DNA of 64,000 nt from Anaerolineae bacterium (GCA_025055175.1 JANWYT010000032.1:62001-126000), one strand, 5' to 3'. Counted from the first letter of the stretch, positions 47,444 through 56,535 are shown. A program made the numbers and translations. Notes: a model not told the origin generated them from the letters alone.

Positions 47444-50284
47444 CTACTTCGCCAGCGGCTGCATGTCTAACCAGTTTGGCCCTAGCTCGGCGTTGGCCAC
47501 GATGGGGACGCGCCAGGGTTGGCCCTGGGGGAGCTGAACAGCCTGCATGACCTGGACAGTCAGGCGGGCCACATCTACGGCCTGATCTTCTGGCGCTTCC
47601 AACACTAGCTCATCATGGACTTGCAGGATGAGGCGAGCTTGTGGGTAGGCGCGCAGCTCCGACGCCAGGCGGATCATAGCCTGCTTGAGCATATCGGCGG
47701 CAGTCCCCTGAATGGGCGCGTTGATGGCGGCGCGCAGCTCAGCCTGAGCTTCCTGAGCGCTGGCTCGCCCTTCAGCTAGGGCGCGGAAGTAGCGCCGCCT
47801 GCCGAACAGAGTCTCTACGTAGCCTTGCGTCTTGGCCTGCTTCTCGGTAGCGTCCATGTAGGCTTTGACTTCTGGCAGGCGCTCAAAATAACGTTCAATG
47901 AAAGCCTTCGACTCGGCCATCGTCAGCTCACTGTCGCGCGTCAGGCGATACGCGCCCATGCCATACATCAGGCCGAAGTTGACTTTCTTGGCGAAGGCGC
48001 GTTGCTCAGCGCTCACCTGGCTCAGAGGCACGCCAAAGACTGCCGCAGCAGTGGCCTTGTGGATGTCTTGACCCTGAGCAAAGGCTTCTTGCAGCGTACG
48101 GCTGCCGCTCATGTGAGCCATAATGCGCAGCTCCACTTGGCTATAATCGACGGCGATGAGCAGACAACCAGGCGGGCTAATGAACGCGCGGCGCACCTCG
48201 CGGCCTCGTTCGGTGCGGATGGGGATGTTTTGCAGGTTGGGATTGCTGCTGCTAAAGCGGCCCGTTGATGTGCCGGTCTGGTTATAGCTGGTGTGTACGC
48301 GGCCGGTCTTGGGATGGATCAGGCTGGGCAGCGCGTCGACGTAGGTGTTCTTGAGCTTGCTCAGCTCGCGGTGTTCGATGATGACGGGGATGATGGGGTG
48401 CTGATCGCGCAGAGCATCCAGGGTCGCGCTGTCCGTCGATATGCTGCCCGTACCTGTCTTCTTCAGGCCGCGCGTAGGCAGCTTCAGGTGGTCGAACAGG
48501 ACTTTGCTGAGCTGTTGCGTGCTGTTGACGTTGAAGCTCTGGCCAGCCATGTCCATGATGCGCGCTTCCAGGGCTTGCAGTTCTGCGCTCATCTGGCGGC
48601 CCACCTGCTGTAAGTAAGGCACGTCTAGCAGAGCGCCGTCCTGCTCCATCTGAGCGATGATGGGGATGAGAGGTAGTTCCAGCGTCTCGTAAAGCTGGCG
48701 CTGGCCCAGCCTATCTAGCTCATGCGATAGGAAGCGAGCAGCGCGCCAAGTGACGACGGCATCGGCGCTGGCATAGGGAGCAGCATCTTCTACGGCGACC
48801 TCGGCCATCGTGCGGGCCTTTGCGCCTTTGCCGATCAGCTCCTCGATGTTCTGCATGACGATCTGCAGCTCCTGCAGAGCGAAGTTCTTCAGGCCTAAGA
48901 ATCGACTAATGGGGTCGCGCACCCATTCAGCGATCATCGTATCGAAGCTAATCGGAGACACGTCTAAGCCATGCCGACGCAACACTAGCAGATCGTAAGT
49001 GGCGTTGTGGGCGATTTTAGGGATATGCTGAGCAGTCAGGGCAGGGCGCAGCGCTTCCAACACGCGCTGCAGGGAGAGCTGCTGCACAGCCTGCTCCGGG
49101 AACAGCGTGCCGCTGCCCACCGCTAGGTGACCTACGGGAATGTAATAGCCGGTGCGCTCATCCACAGCCAGGGCGATCCCCACCAGGTCAGCGCGCATGG
49201 GGTCGACTCCTGTCGTCTCTGTATCGAAGACAATCTGAGTAGCAGACTCCAGGCGCGCTACCAGCGCAACCAGCGTCGCTTCATCTCGGACGATGATGGT
49301 TTCGTAGTCCAGCGGTTGTGGCTGGGACGGAGCGACTTCGGCCTGAGATTCGGTGACCTGTCCGCTGGACGGCTCAGCAACTTCCTGGTTATCTTCTTGG
49401 CGCAAGTAAGCGCGTAGGCGCTGGCGCAGCGAGCGGAATTCCAGCTCAGCGAACAGCGCGTCGACAGCTTGAGGATCGAAGTCGTGAGCTACACAGGCGG
49501 CTAGATCCAAATTAATTGGGGCATCGCGCTGGATCGTAGCTAGTCGGCGGCTCAGATAAGCCATGTCGCGGCCTGCGATGAGCTTCTGGCGCAGCGCGTC
49601 CTTAATCTCGTGCAAGTGGGCATAAATGCCGTCCAGCGTGCCGTACTTGAGCAGCAGATCGGTCGCGCCTTTGTCGCCAATGCCTGCTACACCAGGGATA
49701 TTGTCGCTGCTATCACCCTTGAGAGCCTTGAAATCGACGAGCTGATCGGGTCGAAACTTGTATTTCTCCACGAAGACGGCTTCATCGTAGATGATGTCGT
49801 CACCACCTTTGCCGAAGTTGGGCAGTTGGACGCGCGTCAGCGGCGAGATGAGCTGCAAGAGGTCGCGGTCGCCGCTGATGATGAGGACGTTCACCCCCTG
49901 CGCTTCTGCTTGGCTGACGATGGCGCCGATCATGTCGTCGGCTTCATAGCCATCGACAGCCAGGATGGGGATGTTGAAAGCACACACCAGCGCTTCAATG
50001 CGTGCCAACTGCGGAATGAGTTCTTCAGGTGTATCGGCGCGTTGAGCCTTGTAGCCAGGGTAGAGGGCGTCGCGTCCGCTCAGGCCACGGTCAAAGGCGA
50101 CGGCTAAATAATCGGAGCGTTTCTCGGTCAGCAAGCGCAGCAGTTCATCGGCAAAGCGATAGACGGCATACGTGGGTTCACCGCTGCGCGTGGCCATGCG
50201 TCCACCGCCACGCATCACGCTCTGCATGGCGTAGAATTGGCGATAGGCGAAGGCGTGGCCGTCGATCAGAGTCAGGAGTGGCAT
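47444..50284 (-). CDS. polA: DNA polymerase I
   Basis: 946 residues with all three domains. 5'-nuclease (1-290): AFDRGLSGRDALYPGYKAQR, VDGYEADDMIGAI, ISGDRDLLQLIS, GDSSDNIPGVAGIG. 3'-5' exonuclease (about 320-520): FDTETTGVDP, HNATYDLLVL and YASADAVVTW retain the acidic residues, so proofreading should be active. Polymerase: motif A DYSQVELRIMAHMS, O-helix FAKKVNFGLMYGMG, motif C QVHDELVLEAP. It fills gaps in repair and removes RNA primers. It starts 24 bases after the pseudo-receiver gene and is probably on its transcript. Confidence 0.97.
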   Translation of the reverse strand: MPLLTLIDGHAFAYRQFYAMQSVMRGGGRMATRSGEPTYAVYRFADELLRLLTEKRSDYLAVAFDRGLSGRDALYPGYKAQRADTPEELIPQLARIEALVCAFNIPILAVDGYEADDMIGAIVSQAEAQGVNVLIISGDRDLLQLISPLTRVQLPNFGKGGDDIIYDEAVFVEKYKFRPDQLVDFKALKGDSSDNIPGVAGIGDKGATDLLLKYGTLDGIYAHLHEIKDALRQKLIAGRDMAYLSRRLATIQRDAPINLDLAACVAHDFDPQAVDALFAELEFRSLRQRLRAYLRQEDNQEVAEPSSGQVTESQAEVAPSQPQPLDYETIIVRDEATLVALVARLESATQIVFDTETTGVDPMRADLVGIALAVDERTGYYIPVGHLAVGSGTLFPEQAVQQLSLQRVLEALRPALTAQHIPKIAHNATYDLLVLRRHGLDVSPISFDTMIAEWVRDPISRFLGLKNFALQELQIVMQNIEELIGKGAKARTMAEVAVEDAAPYASADAVVTWRAARFLSHELDRLGQRQLYETLELPLIPIIAQMEQDGALLDVPYLQQVGRQMSAELQALEARIMDMAGQSFNVNSTQQLSKVLFDHLKLPTRGLKKTGTGSISTDSATLDALRDQHPIIPVIIEHRELSKLKNTYVDALPSLIHPKTGRVHTSYNQTGTSTGRFSSSNPNLQNIPIRTERGREVRRAFISPPGCLLIAVDYSQVELRIMAHMSGSRTLQEAFAQGQDIHKATAAAVFGVPLSQVSAEQRAFAKKVNFGLMYGMGAYRLTRDSELTMAESKAFIERYFERLPEVKAYMDATEKQAKTQGYVETLFGRRRYFRALAEGRASAQEAQAELRAAINAPIQGTAADMLKQAMIRLASELRAYPQARLILQVHDELVLEAPEDQAVDVARLTVQVMQAVQLPQGQPWRVPIVANAELGPNWLDMQPLAK

Positions 50285-50308
50285 ATAGTCTCCAACAAAG
50301 GGCAGCCC

Positions 50309-52453
50309 TCAGGGGCGCGCAAAGGCGATGAAGTCGCGTAGCTCATCCGTGCTTATGGGGCGGCCTGGCGTAACGATCCAATAGCTGCGATCCCACAGCG
50401 AGTCAGCGAGACGATCAGGGCTGACCGCTGCAACAGCCTGAGCGCTCAGGCTGAGCAGGGCGCGCATGTGGGCCACAGGCGGAGTTTCGCTGGGCGCAGA
50501 AGCGTACAGACTGACGACATCTCGGTATACATTTAGGTCATGGATGAGCCAGCCCTGTTTCGTCAGGTGAACTTCCAGGCTGCGCAGGATGGCCTGCATT
50601 TCGGCGTCCCGCAAAGGAGGCTGATTGGGATGTAGCAACCAGACAAAGGCCAGGGGTGCGACGGTCACAACATTGAGCTGAGAGTCGTCTTGTTCACCTG
50701 CCTCAGCTTGAGCGACAGGTTCAGCTTCGACGGATTGGATGGGGTTGGGCGGCGCGACGATCAGGGGCGGCGGCACGCTGGCCAAGACTTCGTGCAACAA
50801 GCGGGCATGATGTCGGATGGTGGAGACAGTTTGTTGGCCCGCGAACAGCAAGACCAAGGTGAAGGCATCCACTGTACGGATGGCGTAGAGCATGTAGAAT
50901 GCGCCGCTGGTCAACTCTATCGGCGTCATGCGCGCAGCTGTGCCATCTTCCAGCGGCTCAAGGGCGTGCGGCTTGATCTCCTCTAGCAGCGCAGCGGATA
51001 AAATACCACTGCTGCCGACGATCTGGCCCTCACGTACCAGCAGGCAGGCTTCGACCACCGTCTCTAGCGACAAATCGGTCAGGGCCAGGGCCACTTGAGC
51101 GCTTAGAGCCTGAGCATAGCGCACCGAGTCGACTTGGGCCAGCGCTTCATCGGGGACGGATGGCGGTGCGAGGAGCGCTTCTTCTTGCTGAGGTGCAGTC
51201 ACTTCCGTAGCCTGGACAGACTGAGGAGGTGGCTCTTGCTCAGACTGCTCAGCGCGAGCCTGATCGGCACGCAGCGCAGCAGCCAGCGCTTCCGCCAGCA
51301 GGGCGTCTTGGCGCGTCGGCGTGAGCGTCGTGCTGCTCAAATCAACGGGCAGGGGCGCTACAGCTTCTTCCGCAGCTTTGGGCTGTTCGCTTTCGGGCTG
51401 GGGACGCGGCTTGAGCGGATGAATGCGCGGCGCAGGATCGGCAGCGGACGCATCATCCGCTGGCGCGGGGGTCGAACGAGGGATCGGCTCAATGCGGTCG
51501 GTCGGCTGCTGCGCCAAGTCAACAGGCGCTTGAGCCTGGCCCTCATCGGGACGAACGTAGGTCTGCGAAGCAGTGTAGGTGGAGGGCGGCCCATCTAGTG
51601 GAGGCAAATCGGGCAGGAATTCTGGCTCACGCACATAGCGGCCCGAATCGTCTATCCAAGATGGCAGTGGCTTGACCAGGGCCTGGCCTTCTTGCAGGCG
51701 TTCCTGCACACGCTGGATGAACTTGGCCAGCGAGAAGCCCTGGGGTGGCGTGGGAGCGCTGGCAGTCTCCAGGGCTTCTTGTAGGATATGGTTAGCTAGC
51801 AGCTGGCGCGACGCAAGCGAAGGCAGCGTGCTAGTGGTCTCTTCGTCGTCGGCTTCATCCTGGCTGGTGAAGACGCGCGTCGGCTGCGTGCTGGACAAGC
51901 TCACCACCACGTCGCGCACTGTCACGCTCTCCTCAAAGGGCGGGATGGGTGGCTCAGCGGCAGCCAGCCTCTCGAACAGGCGGCTAGATTGCTCATCGCG
52001 GCGCTGCGCTTCAGCTTCATCTTCCACGCTTGGCGCTGGTGGCGAGAGCGAAGCGGCGCTGAGCTTGTGCGGAGCAGAGACGGAAGGCACAGGATCGGTC
52101 AGAATGCTCTGGATGAGGGGGATGAGCTGACGCGCGGCGATAGGCAGGTCGATCACAGCCTGGAGACGGAGGCTTTCTCGCAGGCCGCGCACCAACGGAT
52201 GGTTAGGCGCGACGATGATGGCGATGGCGGGGCGCGTCTGACGCGCTTGCTCTACGAAATTCTCTATGCTCAGGCCGTTAATAGTGCAGTCTAGCAGGAT
52301 CAAGTCGTAAGGCGCACGAGCTAGCTCGGCCAGAGCATCTTCTGGATCAGCAAAAGCGCTGGACAAGAACGAGCCGCTGCGCTCCAAGGCTTCTTTGAGT
52401 TTGATGCTGTGCGCCAGTTGGCGCACGACCAACATGATCCGCTTGACAGGCAC
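50309..52453 (-). CDS. Pseudo-receiver / roadblock-like / degenerate Y1-transposase-fold protein
   Basis: 714 residues. Residues 1-118 have the receiver fold with YDLILLDCTINGLS, but lack the acidic pocket (VVRQLAHS) and the Lys-Pro (IDLPIAAR). A disordered Pro/Ala/Gln/Glu linker follows (about 119-440), then a roadblock/LC7-like alpha-beta domain (about 445-575). The last 115 residues follow the layout of IS200/Y1 transposases: FVWLLHPNQPPL, YRDVVSLYASAP where HUH should be, and LWDRSYWIVTPGRPISTDELRDFI. Both metal histidines (Val646, Ser648) and the catalytic Tyr (Phe708) appear replaced. Probably a repurposed nucleic-acid or protein binder. An extended -10 lies at 52492-52500; polA follows. 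Confidence 0.72.
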   Translation of the reverse strand: MPVKRIMLVVRQLAHSIKLKEALERSGSFLSSAFADPEDALAELARAPYDLILLDCTINGLSIENFVEQARQTRPAIAIIVAPNHPLVRGLRESLRLQAVIDLPIAARQLIPLIQSILTDPVPSVSAPHKLSAASLSPPAPSVEDEAEAQRRDEQSSRLFERLAAAEPPIPPFEESVTVRDVVVSLSSTQPTRVFTSQDEADDEETTSTLPSLASRQLLANHILQEALETASAPTPPQGFSLAKFIQRVQERLQEGQALVKPLPSWIDDSGRYVREPEFLPDLPPLDGPPSTYTASQTYVRPDEGQAQAPVDLAQQPTDRIEPIPRSTPAPADDASAADPAPRIHPLKPRPQPESEQPKAAEEAVAPLPVDLSSTTLTPTRQDALLAEALAAALRADQARAEQSEQEPPPQSVQATEVTAPQQEEALLAPPSVPDEALAQVDSVRYAQALSAQVALALTDLSLETVVEACLLVREGQIVGSSGILSAALLEEIKPHALEPLEDGTAARMTPIELTSGAFYMLYAIRTVDAFTLVLLFAGQQTVSTIRHHARLLHEVLASVPPPLIVAPPNPIQSVEAEPVAQAEAGEQDDSQLNVVTVAPLAFVWLLHPNQPPLRDAEMQAILRSLEVHLTKQGWLIHDLNVYRDVVSLYASAPSETPPVAHMRALLSLSAQAVAAVSPDRLADSLWDRSYWIVTPGRPISTDELRDFIAFARP

Positions 52454-52491
52454 GGCTCAACCGCCTCCAGCCCGGTTAAACACTTGTTCGA

Positions 52492-52500
52492 ATTATAACA
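52492..52500 (-). promoter_or_regulatory. Extended -10 promoter of the 714-residue protein and polA
   Basis: The minus strand reads TGTTATAAT, a full extended -10, about 39 bases before the ATG. The preceding terminator hairpin (52502-52530) occupies the -35 position. Confidence 0.6.
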
Positions 52501-52501
52501 C

Positions 52502-52530
52502 AAGAGGGCGGCGCTCGAGGCTGCCCTCTT
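52502..52530 (-). terminator. Hairpin terminator after the methyltransferase gene
   Basis: An 11-bp stem AAGAGGGCGGC (52502-52512)/GCTGCCCTCTT (52520-52530) with one wobble and a 7-base loop, just past the methyltransferase stop. It abuts the next promoter. The stem core AGAGGGyGGC matches that of the hairpin at 1582. Confidence 0.65.
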
Positions 52531-52544
52531 TCCCCTCAGCTTCT

Positions 52545-53249
52545 TCAGTAAGTACGCCACCAAATGCCTGTGCATTCTGGCAAGATGGTGAGCTGCTCAC
52601 GGCGCACGCGCGCGGCCAGTTCTGGGCCAAAGAAGAATCCCAGCAATGCTTCGGCTTCGTCTACACTCTCAAACTGATAATCGGTGCGCACCCAGCGGTG
52701 CTGGAAGCCGTGTTCTTCTTGCCACCAGCGGTACAACTGGGCTAGGCCCTCGGTGGGTGGGCTGGGCTGTTTCTGGCCTGTCCCCAGCGTCTCAATCAGG
52801 ATAGCTGTGCCATGAGGCTTGAGTAAACGACGCATTTCGTCCAGCATGAGGCCCACCTGGACGCGCCAGTCGCCAAGCGACCAACCAACGGCGTGGCCGA
52901 AGCTCCAGCCTTCGATCACCACGTCAGCGCAACCTGCAGGCAAGGGCATGGCACGGTTGTCGGCCTGAGCCAAGCGCCAGTGGCTCAGGCCGCTGAGCGT
53001 CAACTGCTGCTGAGCCTGGGCCAGCATGGGAAAGGCGAAGTCGAAGGCGTAAACGCGACGGGCCATCAGCGATAGCAGACGAGTGAGACGGCCCGTGCCA
53101 GCGCCGAATTCGACCACTGTTGTGCCGTCCAAGCGACACAGCTCCATCAGGGCCGCAAAGAGAAGCCCGCGCTGATCCTCGCGGCCCACCAGGCGATCAT
53201 AAGCTTCGGCCTGGTGGGCGTAGATGTTCAGGAAATGATCGTCGCTCAT
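52545..53249 (-). CDS. Class I SAM-dependent methyltransferase
   Basis: 234 residues. Motif I VVEFGAGTGRLTRLL (about 42-56), the acidic end of strand 2 in VYAFDFAFPML and WRLAQADNRAMPLP, then ADVVIEGWSFGHAVG. This is a Rossmann-type methyltransferase of the UbiE/MenG-like broad group. The substrate cannot be inferred. It lies 3 bases after the phosphohexomutase gene and must be co-transcribed with it. Confidence 0.9.
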   Translation of the reverse strand: MSDDHFLNIYAHQAEAYDRLVGREDQRGLLFAALMELCRLDGTTVVEFGAGTGRLTRLLSLMARRVYAFDFAFPMLAQAQQQLTLSGLSHWRLAQADNRAMPLPAGCADVVIEGWSFGHAVGWSLGDWRVQVGLMLDEMRRLLKPHGTAILIETLGTGQKQPSPPTEGLAQLYRWWQEEHGFQHRWVRTDYQFESVDEAEALLGFFFGPELAARVRREQLTILPECTGIWWRTY

Positions 53250-53252
53250 GAC

Positions 53253-54680
53253 CTACGAAGCGCTGAACGCTGCAATCTGCTTGTCCAGCTTGGCTTGGTC
53301 AATCTCTGGGTGCTTGTCGAGCTGAGCCTTGAAGACGCGCATGTATTCGACGAGCTGTTCGGCAGTGTAGGCTTCGAAGCGCAGAGCGATGGCCGGCTGC
53401 GTGTTGCTGGCGCGCACCAAGCCCCAGCCGTTGGGGAACAAGGCGCGCACGCCGTCCACTGTAATCACTTCGTACTGCGCTTGCAGAGCAGTCGTGATCT
53501 CGTCGATGATGGCGAATTTCACGGCGTCTGGCGTGGAGAGGATGACCTCTGGCGTGGCCACCAGCTTGGGAATGTCGTCGAAGATTTGAGCCACCGTCTG
53601 GTCGCTGTGCGAGAAGATTTGCAGGGCGCGCAAGGCCACCAGCGGCGCATCGTCGAAGCCATAGTAGTCCTCGCCCATGAACAGGTGGCCGCTGACTTCT
53701 CCACCGAGGGGTGAGCCTATTTCGTTCATCTTCTGCTTCATCAGGCTGTGGCCGCTCTTCCACATGACGGGGACGCCGCCGTACTTCTTGATCTCGTCGG
53801 GCAAAGCTTGGCTAGCCTTCACATCGAAGACCACCGGCGCACCAGGATGGCGGCTCAGCAAGTCGCGGGCCAGCAGTGCCAGCAATCGATCTGCCGCTAT
53901 GTGGTGGCCGTGATTGTCGATGAAGCCACAGCGGTCGCTGTCGCCGTCGAAGGCCAGGCCCAAGTCGGCTTGATGTTCGATGACGGCCCGCTCCAGGTCA
54001 ACGGTCATCTCTGGGTCTTCAGGATTGGGTAGATGGTTGGGGAAGCGTCCGTCGGGCTGGCAGTACAGGCGCACCACATCCAGGCCCAACTGCTCTAGGT
54101 AATGCGGAATGTACGCGCCGATGAGGCCGTTGCCGGCATCGACGACGACTTTCAGGCGGCGGCCCATCGTCACCTTGCCGCTGATCGTCTCAAAGTGGCG
54201 CGCGATCACCGTGTAATCGGCGTCCACCACGCCTTTGCCAATGGCGAATTGACCGCTTTCAATGATCTTCAGCAGGTCTTGGATTTGGCTGTCGGCCAGG
54301 GCCAGCTTGCCATAAGCCATCTTGATACCGTTATACTCGGTAGTCAAATGGCTGCCAGTGATCTGGACGCCTGCGCCTTTGTCGCCGTAGCTGGCAGCGG
54401 CGAAGTAGACCGTCGGCGTAACCACTTCACCGATATCCGTGACGTGCAGACCTGTCGTAGCCAAGCCTTCGATCACAGCACGGCGTAGTGGGTCGCTGGT
54501 CAGGCGGTTGTCTGAGCCGACGAAGACGCGCTCTGTGCCGAAGTGCTGAGGCAGGTACGTCCCCAACGCCTGCCCCACCAGGCGAGCAACTTCTGGGGTG
54601 AGCTGCACAGTCTTGCCCGTATGTCCAGAAGCCACGCCGCGAATGTCATACTTGCGGAAGATGGAACGATCCAGCGTCAT
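53253..54680 (-). CDS. Phosphomannomutase/phosphoglucomutase
   Basis: 475 residues from ATG 54680. Alpha-D-phosphohexomutase that swaps phosphate between C1 and C6 of glucose or mannose, feeding glycogen or surface-sugar synthesis. FRKYDIRGVASG at the start and the metal loop FDGDSDRCGF (about 240) are normal. The sugar-binding loop is GEVSGHLFMGEDYYG and the phosphate loop near the end is RASNTQPAIALRFEA. The phosphoserine loop reads TGSHLTTEYNG, keeping Ser and His but replacing the usual NPP after SH by LTT. Glucose versus mannose preference is unknown. Confidence 0.92.
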   Translation of the reverse strand: MTLDRSIFRKYDIRGVASGHTGKTVQLTPEVARLVGQALGTYLPQHFGTERVFVGSDNRLTSDPLRRAVIEGLATTGLHVTDIGEVVTPTVYFAAASYGDKGAGVQITGSHLTTEYNGIKMAYGKLALADSQIQDLLKIIESGQFAIGKGVVDADYTVIARHFETISGKVTMGRRLKVVVDAGNGLIGAYIPHYLEQLGLDVVRLYCQPDGRFPNHLPNPEDPEMTVDLERAVIEHQADLGLAFDGDSDRCGFIDNHGHHIAADRLLALLARDLLSRHPGAPVVFDVKASQALPDEIKKYGGVPVMWKSGHSLMKQKMNEIGSPLGGEVSGHLFMGEDYYGFDDAPLVALRALQIFSHSDQTVAQIFDDIPKLVATPEVILSTPDAVKFAIIDEITTALQAQYEVITVDGVRALFPNGWGLVRASNTQPAIALRFEAYTAEQLVEYMRVFKAQLDKHPEIDQAKLDKQIAAFSAS

Positions 54681-54718
54681 CAGCAGTCCCTCTCTTTGGT
54701 TGATGGCTATGTGGTGCG

Positions 54719-54727
54719 AGTCTAGCA
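54719..54727 (-). promoter_or_regulatory. Possible extended -10 of the phosphohexomutase gene
   Basis: Minus-strand TGCTAGACT, 39 bases before the ATG; a weaker match to the TGnTATrAT pattern. Confidence 0.35.
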
Positions 54728-54764
54728 CAAAGCGCGCCTGTATGACGACTCTTTTTCTGGTGCG

Positions 54765-55025
54765 TCAGCCACCGCCGCGCACCATGCTGCGCCGCATGTG
54801 GTCATAAACAGGCGTCACTAGCCCGTCGTCTTCGCCTTCAATGACCAGCAAAGAGCGCGAGATGACCATCACGCCCAAGCGCACTGAGTCCAGTGGCTCA
54901 AGCTGTGCTGTCCAGCCTCGGCCTCGTGCTTGCGTCTCGCTGATGGCCTCCCCACCTACTTGGGCCAGAGCGCGCAGCACAACTTCGGCGCGCATGTTGC
55001 GCAGCTCCATCTCGTAACGCGCCAC
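54765..55025 (-). CDS. Small unrecognised protein coupled to moaD
   Basis: 86 residues from GTG 55025, one base after the moaD stop. No signal or membrane segment. The predicted pattern is helix-strand-strand-helix (VVLRALAQVGGEAISE, WTAQLEPLDSVRLGVMVISRSLLVIEGE, VYDHMRRSMVRGGG), and it ends in three glycines. The position and size suggest a partner of the MoaD-like protein, but the family is unknown to me. The terminal Gly run echoes ubiquitin-like carriers though the fold does not obviously match. Confidence 0.65.
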   Translation of the reverse strand: MARYEMELRNMRAEVVLRALAQVGGEAISETQARGRGWTAQLEPLDSVRLGVMVISRSLLVIEGEDDGLVTPVYDHMRRSMVRGGG

Positions 55026-55026
55026 G

Positions 55027-55305
55027 TCAGCCCCCAGCAGACGGCGGGATCAGGGTGATCTGATCTTCTTCTCGGATGGGCGTCTCCAGGCCTTGCAACC
55101 ACTGGACGTTGCGGCCATGCACCAGAACATGCACCAAACCGCTGAGTTCTCCATCGGGAGTCAGCATTTTCTCGCCCAGGGCTGGGCAGGCAGCAGCGAT
55201 GTCTTGGGTGAGCTGGCGCACGGTCTGGCCTGGGGTGAACGGCACAATCAGCTCTTTCGTACCGGCAATATCGCGCAGCATAGCGAACAACTTAATATGC
55301 TTCAT
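55027..55305 (-). CDS. moaD: MoaD/ThiS-family sulfur carrier protein
   Basis: 92 residues from ATG 55305, with AGAGGA 8 bases ahead. Ubiquitin-like fold: MKHIKLFAMLRDIAG at the start, VRQLTQDI, LVHGRNVQWLQGLETPIREEDQITLIPPSAGG at the end, finishing in the Gly-Gly that is adenylated and thiocarboxylated. MoaD is the sulfur donor subunit of molybdopterin synthase. MoaE is not here, and moeA is 7.5 kb away. A general sulfur-carrier role is an alternative. Confidence 0.88.
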   Translation of the reverse strand: MKHIKLFAMLRDIAGTKELIVPFTPGQTVRQLTQDIAAACPALGEKMLTPDGELSGLVHVLVHGRNVQWLQGLETPIREEDQITLIPPSAGG

Positions 55306-55337
55306 GGTCAAAATCCTCTCAATTCGAGTTTATGCCT

Positions 55338-55346
55338 ATCATAGCA
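55338..55346 (-). promoter_or_regulatory. Extended -10 promoter of moaD
   Basis: The minus strand reads TGCTATGAT, 33 bases before the ATG. The opposite strand of this gap carries TACAAT at 55398-55403, a possible -10 for the receiver-kinase gene. Confidence 0.5.
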
Positions 55347-55431
55347 CGCAAATCGTCTGGTACCAAAAGATCGTCTCACGTCACTCGCAACTTCAGTTAC
55401 AATTGAGAGGGTGTTCCAAAGCAGGTGATCC

Positions 55432-56535
55432 ATGACCAAAATCATCGTCATCGAAGATGCCGCAGACCTGCGCGAGTTAGTGATTGAAATGCTGACTTTA
55501 GAAGGCTTTGAAGTTCTAGGAGCAGAGAACGGACGCTTGGGCATCGAACTCATCCGCACAGAGCAACCCGATCTGGTGATCTGCGACATTATGATGGCCG
55601 AAATCGACGGCTACGGTGTCTTAGAAGCCATTCGTCACGATCCGCAGACCGTCCACACGCCCTTTATCTTCCTGACAGCCCAGTCAGACCGCAGCTATAT
55701 TCGTCGTGGTATGCGTTTGGGTGCAGATGATTTCGTCGTCAAGCCCTTCCTGCCGTTAGACCTGCTGGAGAGCATACGTCAGCGCCTCGCGCGCTCGGAA
55801 GAAGAGCGTGCCTTGCGCAATCACCACATTGAAGACCTGCGCCATAGCATCACGGCTTCTCTGCCACATGAGCTGCACACCCCACTCAACATCATCTTGG
55901 GCTACGCTCAACTGCTCATCTCAGAAGCAGACACAGTCACGCCTCCTCAAATCCTGGATTGGGCTGGCAACATACAAAGATCAGCCAAGCGTCTGCTACA
56001 CCTCACGGAGAATTACCTGTGCTACACACGCCTGCGCCTGCTCAAGACATCCGCTGAGGAACTGCGCGCTTATCGGGCCCAGACCACCAGTGACTTGCAC
56101 GTCCTCATCAACGACCAAGCTTTGCGGATTGCTGCGCGTTGTGATCGTCCTGACGATCTGCTGCTGCACTTAGAAGAGGCTGCTGAGGTGCGCTGCGCTG
56201 CGCATGACGCGCTGAAGGTCGTCGATGAACTGCTGGACAACGCCTTCAAATTCTCTGAGGCTGGCACAAGGGTGGAGGTTCGTGGCCAGCAGCAGGTGAG
56301 TCGCTATCTGCTGACGATCCGCGACTATGGTCGCGGCTTCAAGCCAGAGCAGGTGGCCCGCGTCGCCCCGTATATCCAATTTGAGCGCCAGTTCTTTGAG
56401 CAGCAAGGCGTAGGCCTGGGCCTATCCCTGGCTCGGCAGTTAATGGAGCTGTTCGGCGGACGAGTGACGATTGAAGGCATAGACCAAACACAGGGCGGCG
56501 GTACGCTGGTGCGCGTCGAGTGGTTGTTGGCTTGA
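55432..56535 (+). CDS. Receiver-histidine kinase hybrid
   Basis: 367 residues. An N-terminal receiver (1-120: VIEDAADL, phospho-Asp in LVICDIMMAEIDG, FLTAQ, VKPF) leads into HisKA (about 135, SLPHELHTPLNIILGY) and an ATPase domain (ELLDNAFKFS, RDYGRGF, GVGLGLSLARQL). There is no membrane segment, so it is a cytoplasmic kinase whose activity is set by phosphorylation of its own receiver by another kinase. The stop lies in a perfect 8-bp inverted repeat. The next gene is an unrelated LysM lipoprotein. Confidence 0.92.
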   Translation: MTKIIVIEDAADLRELVIEMLTLEGFEVLGAENGRLGIELIRTEQPDLVICDIMMAEIDGYGVLEAIRHDPQTVHTPFIFLTAQSDRSYIRRGMRLGADDFVVKPFLPLDLLESIRQRLARSEEERALRNHHIEDLRHSITASLPHELHTPLNIILGYAQLLISEADTVTPPQILDWAGNIQRSAKRLLHLTENYLCYTRLRLLKTSAEELRAYRAQTTSDLHVLINDQALRIAARCDRPDDLLLHLEEAAEVRCAAHDALKVVDELLDNAFKFSEAGTRVEVRGQQQVSRYLLTIRDYGRGFKPEQVARVAPYIQFERQFFEQQGVGLGLSLARQLMELFGGRVTIEGIDQTQGGGTLVRVEWLLA

